Part shown: piece by piece, positions 33,691-46,088 of the stretch
Layout: every line of letters begins with the position of its first letter
Position numbering within the stretch: position 1 is the stretch's first letter
DNA from: Burhinus oedicnemus
Taxonomy: Eukaryota > Chordata > Aves > Charadriiformes > Burhinidae
NCBI GenBank assembly: GCA_008921705.1
Contig: VFFE01007516.1
Location: forward strand, 93,263 to 157,262
Length of the DNA stretch: 64,000 bases
Direction: 5' to 3'
Notes under the pieces: generated by a model
Databases searched by the model: none
What the model was told of the DNA's origin: nothing
The model's input: only the letters and a program-made list of their open reading frames with translations
Translations under genes and position numbers: made by a program

Positions 33691-36600
33691 GTGACTAAGG
33701 CACATCGGGGTTTAAGGTCAGAGGCAAAGCGGCTGTGCATCTGCCTCTCAGGAAATTCCACCCTGGGAAACCCTTCACCTTCCCCAGCGCCGACCAGATC
33801 AGCACGGGCAGCTGGAGAACCCACTGCTGAGCAGGGGCGGCTGCCACGAGCGGCACTGGGACTACAGAGCTGGGCTGGAGAGGGAGGGAGGGACCTGAAG
33901 GAGAGGGGAGCCCGTGCTCCCCCCGACCTGGATTTACTGTCAGAGCCTGGGCTTGCACCAATCCAGAGCAGGGTTTCCCCACTGCGCACCCCAAAAGGGC
34001 AGCTGCTCCACCTCCTCACCACGCTTCACCTCCCAGAACCCTCCTCCGCATCTCAAGCTGAAATTCCCCAGCTTCTCCCACTCAGGGGGTGCAAAGAGGC
34101 TCGGCCTTCCCCACAGACTTAGCCCGAAGCCCCAGGGGCTACTCTGCCCTTATACACCCACCACCACCCCCCGCAGCTCACTGAGCTCCTCCAGAGACAC
34201 TACAGTCTAACCCTGACCCAGGCCTCCAACCACCCCAGGAGAAACATGCAGAAAGAACCAGGAACTGCCCCGTCTCACTAACGGCAGCCCTCTGGGGCGG
34301 GGGGGGCGGGCAGCGAGACCCCTGTTTAACAGCAGCCATATACTCACAGACAGAGAGGAGGGACCCAACAGCAGCCTATCCTGGGGGCTGCCCCCAGCGA
34401 ACCCCTCTTCTCCACCATGACAGAGAGGGCTCATTACTTACGATGGGCAGAGTAGGAAGGGGCTTCTGACACTCCTCCAGCCCTCATGCCTGAGGCTCAC
34501 AGGAGCCTTTGGGGTTTGCAGTGGTCTCTGCAGCCACAGCCCAGGTGCCCAGACTTGGCCAGATCAAACTCTGCAGCAGTTTCATTCGCATTTGGTACAG
34601 TACCATCAAGCACTCCCAGCTCAGCCCTCGGCCCTCCACGCTCAACGCTAGTTACGCCATTATTTAAAAACCAGAACCTATCAAAAAGAAAAGTTATCGT
34701 GTCAACAAAGACCGAGGTACAAAGAAGGAGGGAAAAGCACAACGGGCTACCTAATGGAAGAATTGGAGATCACGGATCTTAAGGAAGCAGGGTAACTGTT
34801 TAGGTTATGACATAAGCAAACTAGGTGCGGGGTTTGCAGTAGAACTAATTGGTGACACTCAAACGGTACCTATTAGGTTTCAAAGTTTTCGGCCGTCTGG
34901 ATGACCGAGCCGATTCGCATGTCTCTGAGCTAGCATAAGACATGCTGGGATCGACATCTCTGAAGACCGACAGCCAGAAAGTTTCCCGTACACAGTCTTG
35001 GCATGCCAGCCAAATGTCTCTTCCTCTCCCTCATCCCACAGATTCTGGAGAGGAAATCTGTGACAGAGCAGGGGTGCTGAGGCAGCCCTATAATCGCCGG
35101 AATCAGCTGATGGGGAAGCAAGCATGGCAGAAAGCTGCAGGGCAGCATCACACCTACCAAAAGACAGGCAGTGCAGAGCCAGCCAGCAGAGAGGGCCATG
35201 GGTGTCCAGATTCTCTGGCCAGCAACAAAGTACTTGTCCTCTGGGGCACATGGACATCACGCTCTGGCTCCATGCCTGCACCCCGGCAGCGTCAGCACAC
35301 CAGCAAGGCATGCTTGCGCCTCTACAACAACAGGAACCAGAAGCCACAGCAGGCCATGAGCAGCTCGTTGGCCCGCGATCACGTTACAGGACAGGAAGGA
35401 AGCAGAGGCTTTGATCAGGCTGGAATCGCTTTAAACAGCTTCCACACCGATACCTCAGCCACTGGAATTAGCACCCCGACACCCCAAACGTCTCGTTCCT
35501 AAAGACACGTCCTGCTCTGGCACACACGGGGCCAGAGCAATGCAGTGGCTGGCGGCCACACCAGGGCTGGAAGAGGGCTGCTCCCAAAGCAAGGTCAGGG
35601 CAGCGAGCAGCCTGGAAGAAGGCAGAGAGCCTCCCTGTACCTTGTCAGAGGAAATTAAGGCTCAGCGGGACCCTGCCTCTCCATGTACCTCTTCACCACA
35701 GGTGGGTGCTACCAAAACAGCAGCAACCGGTGGGTTTGGAGGCTGCCGCTCCCCTGCAGCTCCGCATACCCAAGGGTGGCAGGAGCTTCTCCATCCGCTG
35801 CTGGCAGGCAGAGGGTTAATGATGCCCAGGGAGCTGCGAGGCAGCCTCCTCCTTGCCCTCTCAGGAACAATGGGGCCATTGTGGGAGGCCAGGCAAGTGT
35901 GGGCAGGTCCCTGGGACTGGCAGTTACCCACTGGGTGGGTCGTTACTGCCACCACTCTCCTCCTTCGCTCAGGTAAGAGAATGGTGGCTGCCACTGGCCC
36001 TCGGAGAAAAGAGAGCCAGTCCAGCCGCAGGAACACCATGCCGGCATGCCCGGTGGCCCTGCTGAGCAACCTCACTCCTACCAATCTGTCTGGGTACAAA
36101 ATGCAGTCAGACAGCCACAGGCATAAAGCTGCCAGCAGACACCAGCATGCAGCAGACCAGACTGCGAGCTGGCTGCTGAGCACTGCCAACACCACACCTG
36201 GGTCTCCAAGCAGGATCAGCTGTGTGCTCGGGATGTGCTACAGGGGGGCTGGAGCAGGAGGGAACAGGTTTTTCTCACCCCAAAGTCACGTTTCAATGGC
36301 GGGTGCAAGTGCTGACCTGGGATCAAGAGTTTCTGGGAAACCTGAGAACTCCTCAACTTGACACACATGTGAGCAGTGAGAACATGACGGTGTACAGGGG
36401 TATGACAGTGACTGCTTTCCAAGTCTCCCCAGTCTGAAACTGGGATGAATAAGCAAGGGCGCAAGCAGCTCCAACGTACTCCCAACTCTCCTACAGATTT
36501 GCATCTCCCAGCCCCAGCACATCAGTGCTAAGAGAACGTGCAATGCTCTGAATTCACACCCCCAAGAGACAGAGCTGATCCCCAACACAGTGGCAGCACC

Positions 36601-37849
36601 GCTGGGAAGTCCTACACCGAGGCAAGGCCAGCACTCTGTCGCACTCCCAGACTTTCCAGCAGAGCCTCATGCCCCCTTGGGCACGGGACCCGGGTACACA
36701 ACAACAAACTCAGCTCACTGAAGTGTATGCTCAGCATCTGCACGAAACCCTTGGCCGGGAACCTGACTCTGGATGAACAGCCCAACTTATAGCTGCCACA
36801 TGCTGCCTCCAACATCAGAAGCAGCTCCAGCTGGTCCACAGGAGAGTAGCAGTGCAAAGAGAAGTGGAAAGCAGTCCCGCACCGCTCGGCACTGCCTCCC
36901 CGGGACCCCTCATGCTGGGCACAAGGCTGCAGGCAATGCTGCAGAGTACAGCTCCAAACATCTGGTTTAGTCCAAGTTGCGACAAGGGAAAGGCGCAGCT
37001 CAGGTGCATGCCGTGCGTGCTGCTGTGCACAGCCACTACAGCTCAAACCCTGCGGGACTGACTGCCTATCCGTGGGGGAGATGTGTCCTTTTCCACTCGA
37101 CATGGCAGTTTCTTCCCCATCTCACAACTGCACTCAATCTTCCCATTTTGAGGAGCACAAATACAAGCCAACACAATTCTCTGACCTGGCAGCAGCAGCT
37201 CTCCTGCCAGTCCCCATCTCCGTTTCTTTTTTATCCAGTCTCCCAATGTCCTGCACTAGCTCAGGAATGCCACCGCTCCCTAATTTTCCCAGAGCCGGGC
37301 TGACAAGCAGCCTGAGCAGACTCACACAGCTCCCTAGGGCTGCACCCTGGGTCGTGCTTTCAGAGCCGGAGCCTTCTCCCCCTGCAACTCCCAGATAACT
37401 ATTCTGTCATTTCTTCACATTTCCCACCTGAGGGCATCGCTTTCTTCCTTGCCCCCAGATCGCTCTCTCCTGCTGCTGCTACTCAGCTCCGCCAAGCCCA
37501 CTTCAAGACATGCTATATACAAGTTAAATACAACACTGCTTTGGGTCCCAAATAGGAGGCTGGCTGCTCTCAAAGAAAGGGCTACAAATAGATCTGTCAA
37601 GCTAAACGTGCTATGCTCCCCACCTTGCAGCCAGCTCTGCTCAACAAACCAGCGCAGCCTGCAGATGGATTTTGCTCTTCCCTAAATACTCAAGCAAGAG
37701 AGCCCAAGATGAGGGCAGGCAAAAACAGCTGACGGATCTGACAGGGCAGGGTTTCATCTGTCTATCTTTACAAGACAGCATGCCTGAAAGAAAACACAAT
37801 CTCTCCTTCAACAAGGAAAAGGAAGAATCTGGGTAACCTCTGGCAACAA
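33691..37849 (-). other. BCL9L: 5' intron of BCL9L, third segment
   Basis: Unique non-coding sequence apart from a G-rich run (34294-34310) and an octamer (36497). A 273-codon open frame at 35540-36361 (+) has no domain, no clear initiation context and low-complexity composition, and is not called as a gene. Confidence 0.5.
34294..34310 (+). other. G-rich run with quadruplex potential
   Basis: Runs of four, eight and three G are separated by single C bases. The eight-G run can supply two tracts, so a four-tract quadruplex is possible in single-stranded + strand DNA. In a BCL9L pre-mRNA it would be C-rich and so not form there. Confidence 0.4.
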
Positions 37850-37930
37850 GAGAGAGAAGACGAAAAAGACGAAGAAAAAGAAAAAGACGAAAAAGACGAA
37901 AAAAAAGACGAAAAAGACGAAAAAGAAAAT
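37850..37930 (+). repeat. (GACGAAAAA)-type tandem repeat
   Basis: About 80 bases consist of GACGAAAAA and GAAAAA units with small length changes. The repeat is A/G-rich and each full unit carries one CpG. On the minus strand it translates as a run of Phe/Arg/Leu, so the open frame there (37641-37952) is a repeat artefact. Confidence 0.9.
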
Positions 37931-38436
37931 CAGGGCAAGAGGGACAAAACAATCTTTGTCCTCATTTTGCTGGTCACACAAGCACAGGGCAGCCTCGGTA
38001 CCTGCTGCCCCAGCTCGGACAGCAAGTAATAACCATGATCGGCCCAGTTTCACCAAGGCTTATAGAAACGAGGCTCTGTGGTCCAGGGAAAGCCACGTCC
38101 CTGCGCTCGAGAAAGAGGTAGAGCATAGGTGGGATTTCCAGACTACACTGATAATCGGCTCACAGAAACCAGATAGGAGAGCACACCCTCAGAGGTCACC
38201 ACTCGGCTCCACAACGTTCACTTCTGACACTGTTCCTTTAAACGTGGCTCCAGAGACCACACAAGGGTTAAATCTGCCTATAAATATCTGTTCTCAGCAG
38301 GGCTGCTGCTCTGAACCCTCCAGCCATCTGTTCTAGCTTTCCCCCATCTAAGACTCTAACATCTGAAGCACACTCACAATTCTTAGGAGTGCTCCCAAAA
38401 ATAGACCAGCGCTGTGGCTTAGCTCTGTCGCCTGCA

Positions 38437-38680
38437 AGCGCAGGAGCATGTATGCATGTGCCTGTGCCGGCACAAGCCTGGAGCTGTGCAAATACAAACA
38501 CGCCTGCCTCTGTGATGGCAAGCAGGCCCGCACCAGCATGGGTCTATTTGCATCCATGTTGGCGTGGGTGTGCCTGCTTAACTGCAGATCCATGTGAATC
38601 CGCACGAGCGTGTTCACGCTGGTACAAACCTGCATCTGTACGCGTATGCGCGTTTGTGCCGGCACGTGGGCGTGAGAGAA
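38437..38680. repeat. Degenerate TG/CA-biased patch, possible decayed minisatellite
   Basis: Related words recur: a GTGCCGGCAC palindrome (38462-38471 and again near 38,657), GCAAATAC/GTATTTGC-like words, and CACGAGCGTG-like words. No unit can be aligned perfectly. At 38637-38653 there are 17 bases of strictly alternating pyrimidine and purine (TGTACGCGTATGCGCGT), a Z-DNA-prone sequence. Confidence 0.4.
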
Positions 38681-41600
38681 CGTGGAAGCCTCTCTACCAG
38701 TGGATGCGACGGCAGTCCTGCCGCGCCCTCTTCCCTGGCGGGACATGGCCAGGTACCTCTCCTGCTGCTTTGCCTCAGTGAGAACCAGGCTGTCCTGCAA
38801 GGTCCCACTGTCCCTCAGCCCTGGCACTGCAATCCAGCCACCCAGCCTACCCTACAGCACAGCAGGGAAGGGAGGATGCTGGTTCTCTCGTTCAATGCTT
38901 GGCTCAGCAAATTCAGCAACCCCACCTCTGGGCACCAGAACCTTGCTGTGAAAGCAAGTAAAGCCTGATCTGCATGAGGCTGGAGACACGCCACCCTGCT
39001 CGCATCCAGCTGGGGCTTGCACGATTTCCTCAAGCACTCCATGGAGAGAGCCGTGGCAAGACTCCTGCTGCAGACATGACAGCTTTCTCTTGGAGCAGAG
39101 TGGGCTCCAAGTCTCTCATAGCTCTTTCCAAATATCAAAGACATTGTTAGGTCCACCCTTCTGACTGCCAAGGCCATTAGCCTCACTCCACGCATGCAAA
39201 TCCAGGAGCCAATGATCATCTTCACACTCATAAGGCAAAATGGAAACGACCTGTCTGCTCCCAAATCCGGACATACTGTCCTGGAGCAGACCACCCTCCT
39301 GAGCATCCTTGGGGCACCACACTGTCCACCTGCTCTGTGCCATGCACAGCTCATACTCAAACACCTGTTATTCAGTGGGGACCATTACAAAGCAGCTCAA
39401 CCCTGGCTGCTGGCCCTGCTGACACCACATCACAGAGCGCTGTGCACGCAGAGCCACAGGGAGGGGACAACCGGTGTCCATCCTCCATGTAGCGAGAACA
39501 GCCCGAGGATCAGACAACAGCTAGGTTCTCATCTCTATCTAGTTCCACGGGAGTGATCTTCCCTTCCAGACCAAGTAAAACTATAGACAAAGCCTCAAAC
39601 ACAAAAATGCCCAGCTGCGGGACGGGGCTGTCTGAGCGTACTCTGTTTCTGCCAGTCTCTAAACCCCACAGTGGGGTGGTGGGGAATGGCTGCCACAACA
39701 TGGCACATGCAGAGCTAAGCCTCCTCAACCAATGCACATGCACAGAGCCCACGGGTGACAAACACTGTGGGGGGCTCTTCAAGACTGTACCTGCACACGC
39801 GGGCTGCTGGAAGGGACCGAGGCTTCCATACCAGAGCGCTGCACTACTGAAGCGTCATTTGGCTTTTCCCAGAGTGCATTCCAAAGGGAACCTGACAAGT
39901 AGGAAGGTCAGAGGGCAGAAAGTACATACCACCATAGTTTTGCTCAGGGTTTGCCAAGCTGCCCAGTCTCTTTCACCCCTCTGATGTTCGAGATAGACAA
40001 CCAGCTCCAAGGACTATAAGCAAGACTTTCTGAGAAGCCTAAAATGCAGGTAACACCTTCAACTCGGGTGGCAATGTAAATGGAAAGAGCCTGAAATTCC
40101 AGCTCTTCACTTCAGGGTTTGGTGGGGAGATGTGCTGGGAAACAGCCTCAGCAGACTGAGTCAACAGAGCTATACCCTATTTCTGACAGAGGGAAAAAAA
40201 AACCATTGATCCAGGTATTGATTTGATGCAGGAGTTTGTGTTTGTTTGAAAGTTTGCCCATGGGTCAGGCCTTGTTACAAGCGTCTTTCTTGGTGATGAG
40301 GTCAGAAACAGACTGTACCAAACTCCGGTCACCTGCCTGGGGAGCAGAATGTAAGAAGGTGTGGGAGTTAAGTAGTCCCTCGGGGATGCTTCCCTCCTCC
40401 AGTCCCCCAACATTAAAACCATCTTGTTGGGTGGAGGAACACCACAAACAGCTGTACGGCAGCGCCGGCATTTTGAGGAGCACAGCGCAGCTAGGGTGTA
40501 GACGGGGGGCTGAAGGCCAGGCAGTGTCAGAGGTTTCAGATCATGAGGTGGAAAGGATTTAAACAGCAGATCCACATCAGGATTATTTTTCCCCCGCCCC
40601 TTTCTCTCAGAAAGAGCAATGGGATTTCAGGATCCCCACAGGTTTGCAATCCAACCAGGCACAGAGCCTGAGAACCAGAAGACGACACTGACCAGGACAA
40701 CATGGAACTGACAAGTCTTGCTTCCTTCTCTCCGGCAAAAGCAGGCAGGTGAGTACCAGGATCAAGCAGGTACTGACTAACAGAGGCAATCTCCAAAAGC
40801 ACTGCACACAAATAGCTCCTGTACCAGCTCAGGCCCCCAGCAGGATCCACGTTTGGTGGAAAATAATGGTCTCCACTTCAGCACCTGGCCACGGGTGCCA
40901 GCAATCTGCAGGTCACTCCTAGTTACTACAGTCCCTTCCAAACTGCCCCTGCTCCTCTTCTCTCCCAGACATTTGCTGAGTGAATGACTGCAAATAAGTT
41001 TAAGGAAAAAGCGTGGCTACATCAGGAGCAGTTATTCCATCAGAGACATGCAGGTATTGCTACAGTGCTCTCCTCTTCTCACACCTTCTCAACCCTAGGG
41101 GCACAAGCTCTTAAGAGATGGGGAAGGGAAGAGAAGTGAGGACAGGGTGAGGACTAGGCACAAATGAATTCAGGAGACGCATCCCTAGCAGCTACCTCCT
41201 GACCTCAAAGCTCCTTCCCTTAGTGCCCAGCAAATGTGCAGCATCCATTGCCCTCTACTTATTTCCAGCTCCAGAAATCCCTGCCGACAAACACCAGATC
41301 CCAGGAGCACTTCTCGCTTTTCCTCACCGCTCCTGTCCTGCTATCACAGTTCCTGCATGAACTGCAGACGCATGCACACTGCCGCGTTTTCATAGCCGCC
41401 TCCAGCTGCATGGTATAGGCAGGGCCACCAACTGTCAGAGAAGAGGTGGGGGCACAGCTACGCAGGGAGCGCAGGGAGACATCTTCTAGGGACTAAGATA
41501 GCTATCATTCCCCCTCACGTCTGCCTTCCCCACATGACACGTGGCAAAGAGGCTCGGCCTTACCAGGAGCTCGTGGTCACCTTTCCCCACTGCGTTCTCA

Positions 41601-43379
41601 AGCCTCCTTGTGCACCTTTAAGTTCCCTTCGTTTCAACACAGCAAAATATTCTGGAGGATTTATTTTGCCTTTTACATTCCTTAGCCCATCACATCCTTT
41701 CCTGCTAAAATAAAAAGCAGTAAATCCATTTCTCCCCTTCCCTGCCTTTGCTGCTTTGGAAGCGTGTCTCACAACTGAGCGGTGATATATGATGGAGGAA
41801 GCAGCAAACTAGTTCAGATCAGTGCCAGTATCCTCAGATACCCGCATGGCTCACAGCAGCCAACCGCCTGCCTGCTCTCGTGCAGCCCTCTTGCTGAAGT
41901 ACACAGAAGCCAAAGTCAGGCTGGAGCGTTTGCTGCGATTCATGCATTTGAAATAGCAAAAATCAACATACAAATTAAGAAAGTCTGTCACCGAAACCAA
42001 CCAGCCAATTTGCATCTGAAAACTGCTCTCCCCCAAGGAGCCTCCTTTGGTGGCTCAGTACATTTTACTCCTGTGAGGTGCCACACACTCAGGAGCCCAC
42101 TGACCCCCGGGGAGCTGGGACACACAGCAAGATCCCACAACCTGTCACGCAGGAGCCAAGCTGGCAGCACTGGGATCACACCTGCCTCACCCCCTGCACC
42201 ATCCCCCCTCCACTCTGGGAACAGGACTCAAGGCCGCCCGCAGAACCTGGATGCAAAGGGAGTAAAGATGTTGATGGCCAAGCCACAGGCAGAAAACCAC
42301 CCCCTGAGCAGGCACCTGGCTTCAGCCCAAGCCCAGCCACTTCTGGGTGCAGGGTATGTGTGGTGGGAGCACGGGTTGGGACAGTGACTGGTGGGTTCCC
42401 TGTAAGACCAGGGGAAAGCTGAGCTCCCAAGCCAGGACGCTGCTGCCTCAGAATTGACAGACCAAAGCAGAGGCCCAGGGACGCTACCAGTGGCAAGCAC
42501 GGGTTCTCAAAACTTTCGTGTCCATGCCCGAGTCCCAGTGCTCCAGTGCACCCGTTTCACCCTAGCACTCAGTGCAGCAGGCAGGGAGCGAGCCATGCAA
42601 TCCCCTCGCTGCGGGGAGCAATACTAGCGCTTACCAGTGACGACTTCCAGCGTAGTGGAAGCAGGCAACTCCTGCACCACCCCATGGCAACAGCGCCCAC
42701 AGGAGATGCCGACGACCCTGTCCCAAGAGACAGGTGTCACACGCAGCCTGACAGCACGAGGTGCCTGACAGCCAGCTGGCTGTGTGTTGAGAGCCAAACC
42801 CGCCTGCTCCCTCCTCGATGACAGTGTCTGGCTGCCCCTCGACAAGGTGTCGGGCCATTCACACAGGAGGGTTGTTGGCTCCCATCTTCCCCATGGAAGA
42901 GCCAACCCCAGGGTATATTTCACCATCCCCACCTGTGCCTCAGCAGCATTTGCAAACACTCGGGAACAAAGCTTCGCCTCTCAGCTCCTCCTGCCCCCCA
43001 AAAACCAGCCCATGGCCGGCATGGCTCCCAGGTGCCAGCGGCTGAGGAAGACTCGCTCCTCAGCTTCCGTCCGCCCAGGCCTGGCCTTGGGCAAGACACT
43101 TGACCTCTCCGTGTCCCTCCATCTAATTGCCCATAGGAGAGCGGACGGTGCCATCGAAGGCCTGCGTGCAGTGGGCAGCTGCCCCTCCTCCCAGGTAGCA
43201 TCACTGCAGGCAGAAGCAAGAAGGCAAAACCAGGCTGCCATCCTGCACCTTCTCCCCCTAGACCGATTCTGAAAATAAAAACCAGCTTCCACTTGTCCCA
43301 GCCTCGAGAGAGAAGGAGGCAGAAAGAGGTCTGTTGTCAATACATGAAACTGTCGCTAAGTAAAGGAGAAAAAAAAATC

Positions 43380-43409
43380 CGGGGGGGAGGGGGGGGAATG
43401 AGGGAGGGG
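43380..43409 (+). other. G-run tract with quadruplex potential
   Basis: Runs of seven, eight, three and four G are separated by one to five bases, satisfying the usual four-tract quadruplex pattern. An A-run directly precedes it (43,369-43,377). Confidence 0.55.
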
Positions 43410-45446
43410 ACAAAACCACATTTTTACTTCTGGTGGCCAGCCAGCTGACTGACTCAGCCAGTTTGGTCACCTGCCATATAGATTTAAAAACAAAACCAAG
43501 CTCTCGGAGAGGGGAGAGAAGGGGATTCAGATGAATGTGCTTTTTTGTTTGTGTCGAGCAGATCCTAGAGCAACCCAAGATGCGTTTTGGAAAATGGCTT
43601 CCCTGTCACATCGTGCCCAGGGGCTCGGCACAGAGCAAGGCGCAGCACAGGTCTGCCGCTGCTGTTCTGCCGCTGCCAGGCGTGGTGTGAGGCTCCCACC
43701 GCAGCATCGCTCCTGGCAAAACACTGGGTCCGAAAAGAAGTGCCATGAAAGCCTGAGGCTCCAGGGCTGTCCCCAGAGCTGGTTCCCTCCAGCCACCTCC
43801 AGGGCTAGAGACAGCAGTCTGGGTCCCCAGGCAGGTGCCATCTACCCGTTGGGCGGCATGGCCAAGGCCAGAGCAACCTGCTGCCTCCGAGATGTCCCAT
43901 GTCTGCTGGGAAGAGAGCTGTGCAGTAGGCTGCCTGCCGCTGCGGCTGCTCTCGGGCCGTGGGCAGCTCCCTACCTTCGCCTGCTCCCTGCCAGAGGAAT
44001 GCGCACAGGAGGTAGGAGGAGCAGGGAAGAAGTTGTTTTGAAATACCAGCTCCCATTTTATTTATCTGGATCCCACAGTGCCCATGGCACAGTAGCCGCT
44101 CATAACGAGCGCCTTCTGTTCCCAAAGCGCTGTACAAACACGAACACACACTTCCCACGCCCTTCGTGGCAACACAACACACTGGCATGCTCAGTGCGGC
44201 ACCAGACACGCAGAGCTCACTGCCCCACGCCGGCCTGGCGCTTCCACACAACTGGATGGTCATGAAATCGTATGTGAACAAGCAGTACTTGGCACTTGGC
44301 AGCTGCAGCAGGCATTACAAACACGAGCTGGTAAAGCCTCGTGAGCCTCCCACGCAGTGATCTCCCATAGAAACTGGCCAGCCTCCCTGGAGATTAATCC
44401 CTCACTCACTGCGGGGAGCACAGACAGAATAAGTTACCTAGGGAGCTGACAACAGGTAAGTGCAAACCCTGTGCCTCTTGTTCCCACTTCAAGACAGTGG
44501 AAGGGAGGCACAGAAGACTCGAGGCCTTGCCCAAAGCTGCCCCAGCCATCAGCAAAGCCGCAAAGAAAACCTTTGCCCTTTGGCTCCCGGTCCCCAGCAT
44601 GGACACTAAGACAGTAATACTGAAGCATGGCCTTGCCAGCAGTGCCCTGCCAGCCTCGCCAGGGCTCACAAGAGCACTGCAGATGTGCACCCACCCTGTG
44701 GGCAGGGGGAGCAGGTGCCGGGCTTCCCCAGGGATTGCTGTGGAGGGGCAGCCAGGGACCCTGCTGCTGCCAGCACCGGCTCATGCAGGGGGACCGATGC
44801 AAGGACAGCTGCCCAGACAGGCAGGACCTGCCGCCACAGAGCGAGGGGCATTGCTCGCTCGCAGGCTGGTGGCTCCAGCTCTCCCCAGCCTTCAGCCCAG
44901 GGGACCAGGCTGGCCTGGCCATCAGAGATGTTTCTGATTTGAGCAGAAGGAGCAAGATGCGGGGCTGGGGGCAGGGGAGGGGAGCGACGGGTAGAGGTTT
45001 GCAGTGGAGCTAAAAGGGGAGATTTAGTAACTGTCGGAAAAAATGGCTGCTTTATTGCAGGCAGCTTGTAAACCCTGGAGCCTGAAGGTCTGGGAGTAAT
45101 TTCTCCCTCCCACGTGCTGGGCTCAGTTTGTACTGGGGGTCAGAGGGCAGTGCTTTTCCAAAGCATTCTGGGAAAGACGCCAACTGGAGCAAGCTGCTAA
45201 ACACTGCTCCTGCGGCAAAGCGCAGCCCAGGCTGCCTGAGCTGGAGTGCACCGTTAACCCTTCGCAGGGCGATCCCTCCCCTCTGTCTCTCCTGGCTCTG
45301 TCCCTCCAGCGTGGGAAGAGGAAGGTGGGGAGGATGGATGCTGCAGACCCAGCAGGGATGGCCTCCCAGAGCCCAACACCAGTCCCTGCACCCCATAAAC
45401 CTGCCTCCTCCACGCCACTGCCCTCAAGCAGCCTGTGAGCACCAAG

Positions 45447-46088
45447 TCACAGAATCATAGACTCAATCACAGAACGGTTACAGTTGGAAGGGTCCTTAAA
45501 GACCACCCAGTCCCAACCCCCTGCCATGGGCAGGGACACTTTCCACTAGACCAGCTTGCTCAAAGCCCCGTCCAACCTGGCCTTGAACACCTCCAGGGAT
45601 GGGGCAGCCACAGCTTCTCTGGGCAACCTGGGCTACTGTCTCATCACCCTCACAGTAAAGAATTTCTTCTTCATATCTAATCTAAACCTCCCCCCTTCCA
45701 GTTTGAAGCCATTACTCCTCATCCTATGGCTCCACTCCCTGACAAAGAGTCCCTCCCCAGCCTTCCTAAAGCCCCTTTAGGGACTGGAAGGGGCTCAAAG
45801 GTCTCCCCGGAGCCTTCTCTTCTTCCAGGCTGAACACCTCCAACTTTCTGAGCCTGTCCTCACAGCAGAGGGGCTCCAGCCCTCAGATCATCTCTGTGGC
45901 CTCCTCTGGACTCGTTCCAACAGGTCCATGTCCTTCTTATGGTAGGGGCCCCAGAGCTGGAAGCAGCACTGCAGGGGAGTCTCACCAGAGCGGAGCAGAG
46001 GGGCAGAATCCCCTCCCTCGCCCTGCCAGCCACGCTGCTGGGGATGCAGCCTAGGAGGTGGTTGGCTTTTCTGGGCTGCAAGTCACAA
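45447..46088 (-). mobile_element. CR1 non-LTR retrotransposon fragment, 5'-truncated
   Basis: The + strand reads the reverse complement of an avian CR1 3' region. It starts with the degenerate terminal ATTCTATGA-type repeat (AGAATCATAGA at 45451) and GTTGGAAGGGTCCTTAAAGA, then continues through the familiar CTCTGGGCAACCTG and CCCCAGAGCTGGAAGCAGC-like segments to GGGCTGCAAG near 46,080. The element is therefore on the minus strand with its 3' end at about 45,447. About 640 bases remain, covering the end of ORF2 and the 3'UTR, with the 5' side lost, as is usual for CR1. It carries indels and stops and is inactive. Chance open frames run across its right edge. Confidence 0.93.

Larger units (their letters stand above)
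37931..45446 (-). other. BCL9L: 5' intron of BCL9L, fourth segment
   Basis: About 7.5 kb of non-coding sequence. It contains three octamers (38546, 39194, 42008), a CA/TG-biased patch (38,440-38,680) and a G-rich tract (43,380-43,409). No exon, RNA gene or transposon was recognised. Confidence 0.5.

Noticed and set aside
35540..36361. 273-codon open frame on +
   Set aside because: Low-complexity Ala/Gly/Ser-rich translation without a recognisable fold. A GTAAGA donor-like word inside it is not enough to support a gene.
37641..37952. Phe/Arg/Leu-rich open frame on -
   Set aside because: It is the translation of the GACGAAAAA repeat.
43531..44265. 244-codon open frame on +
   Set aside because: Chance frame in GC-rich intronic DNA; no homology or initiation context recognised.
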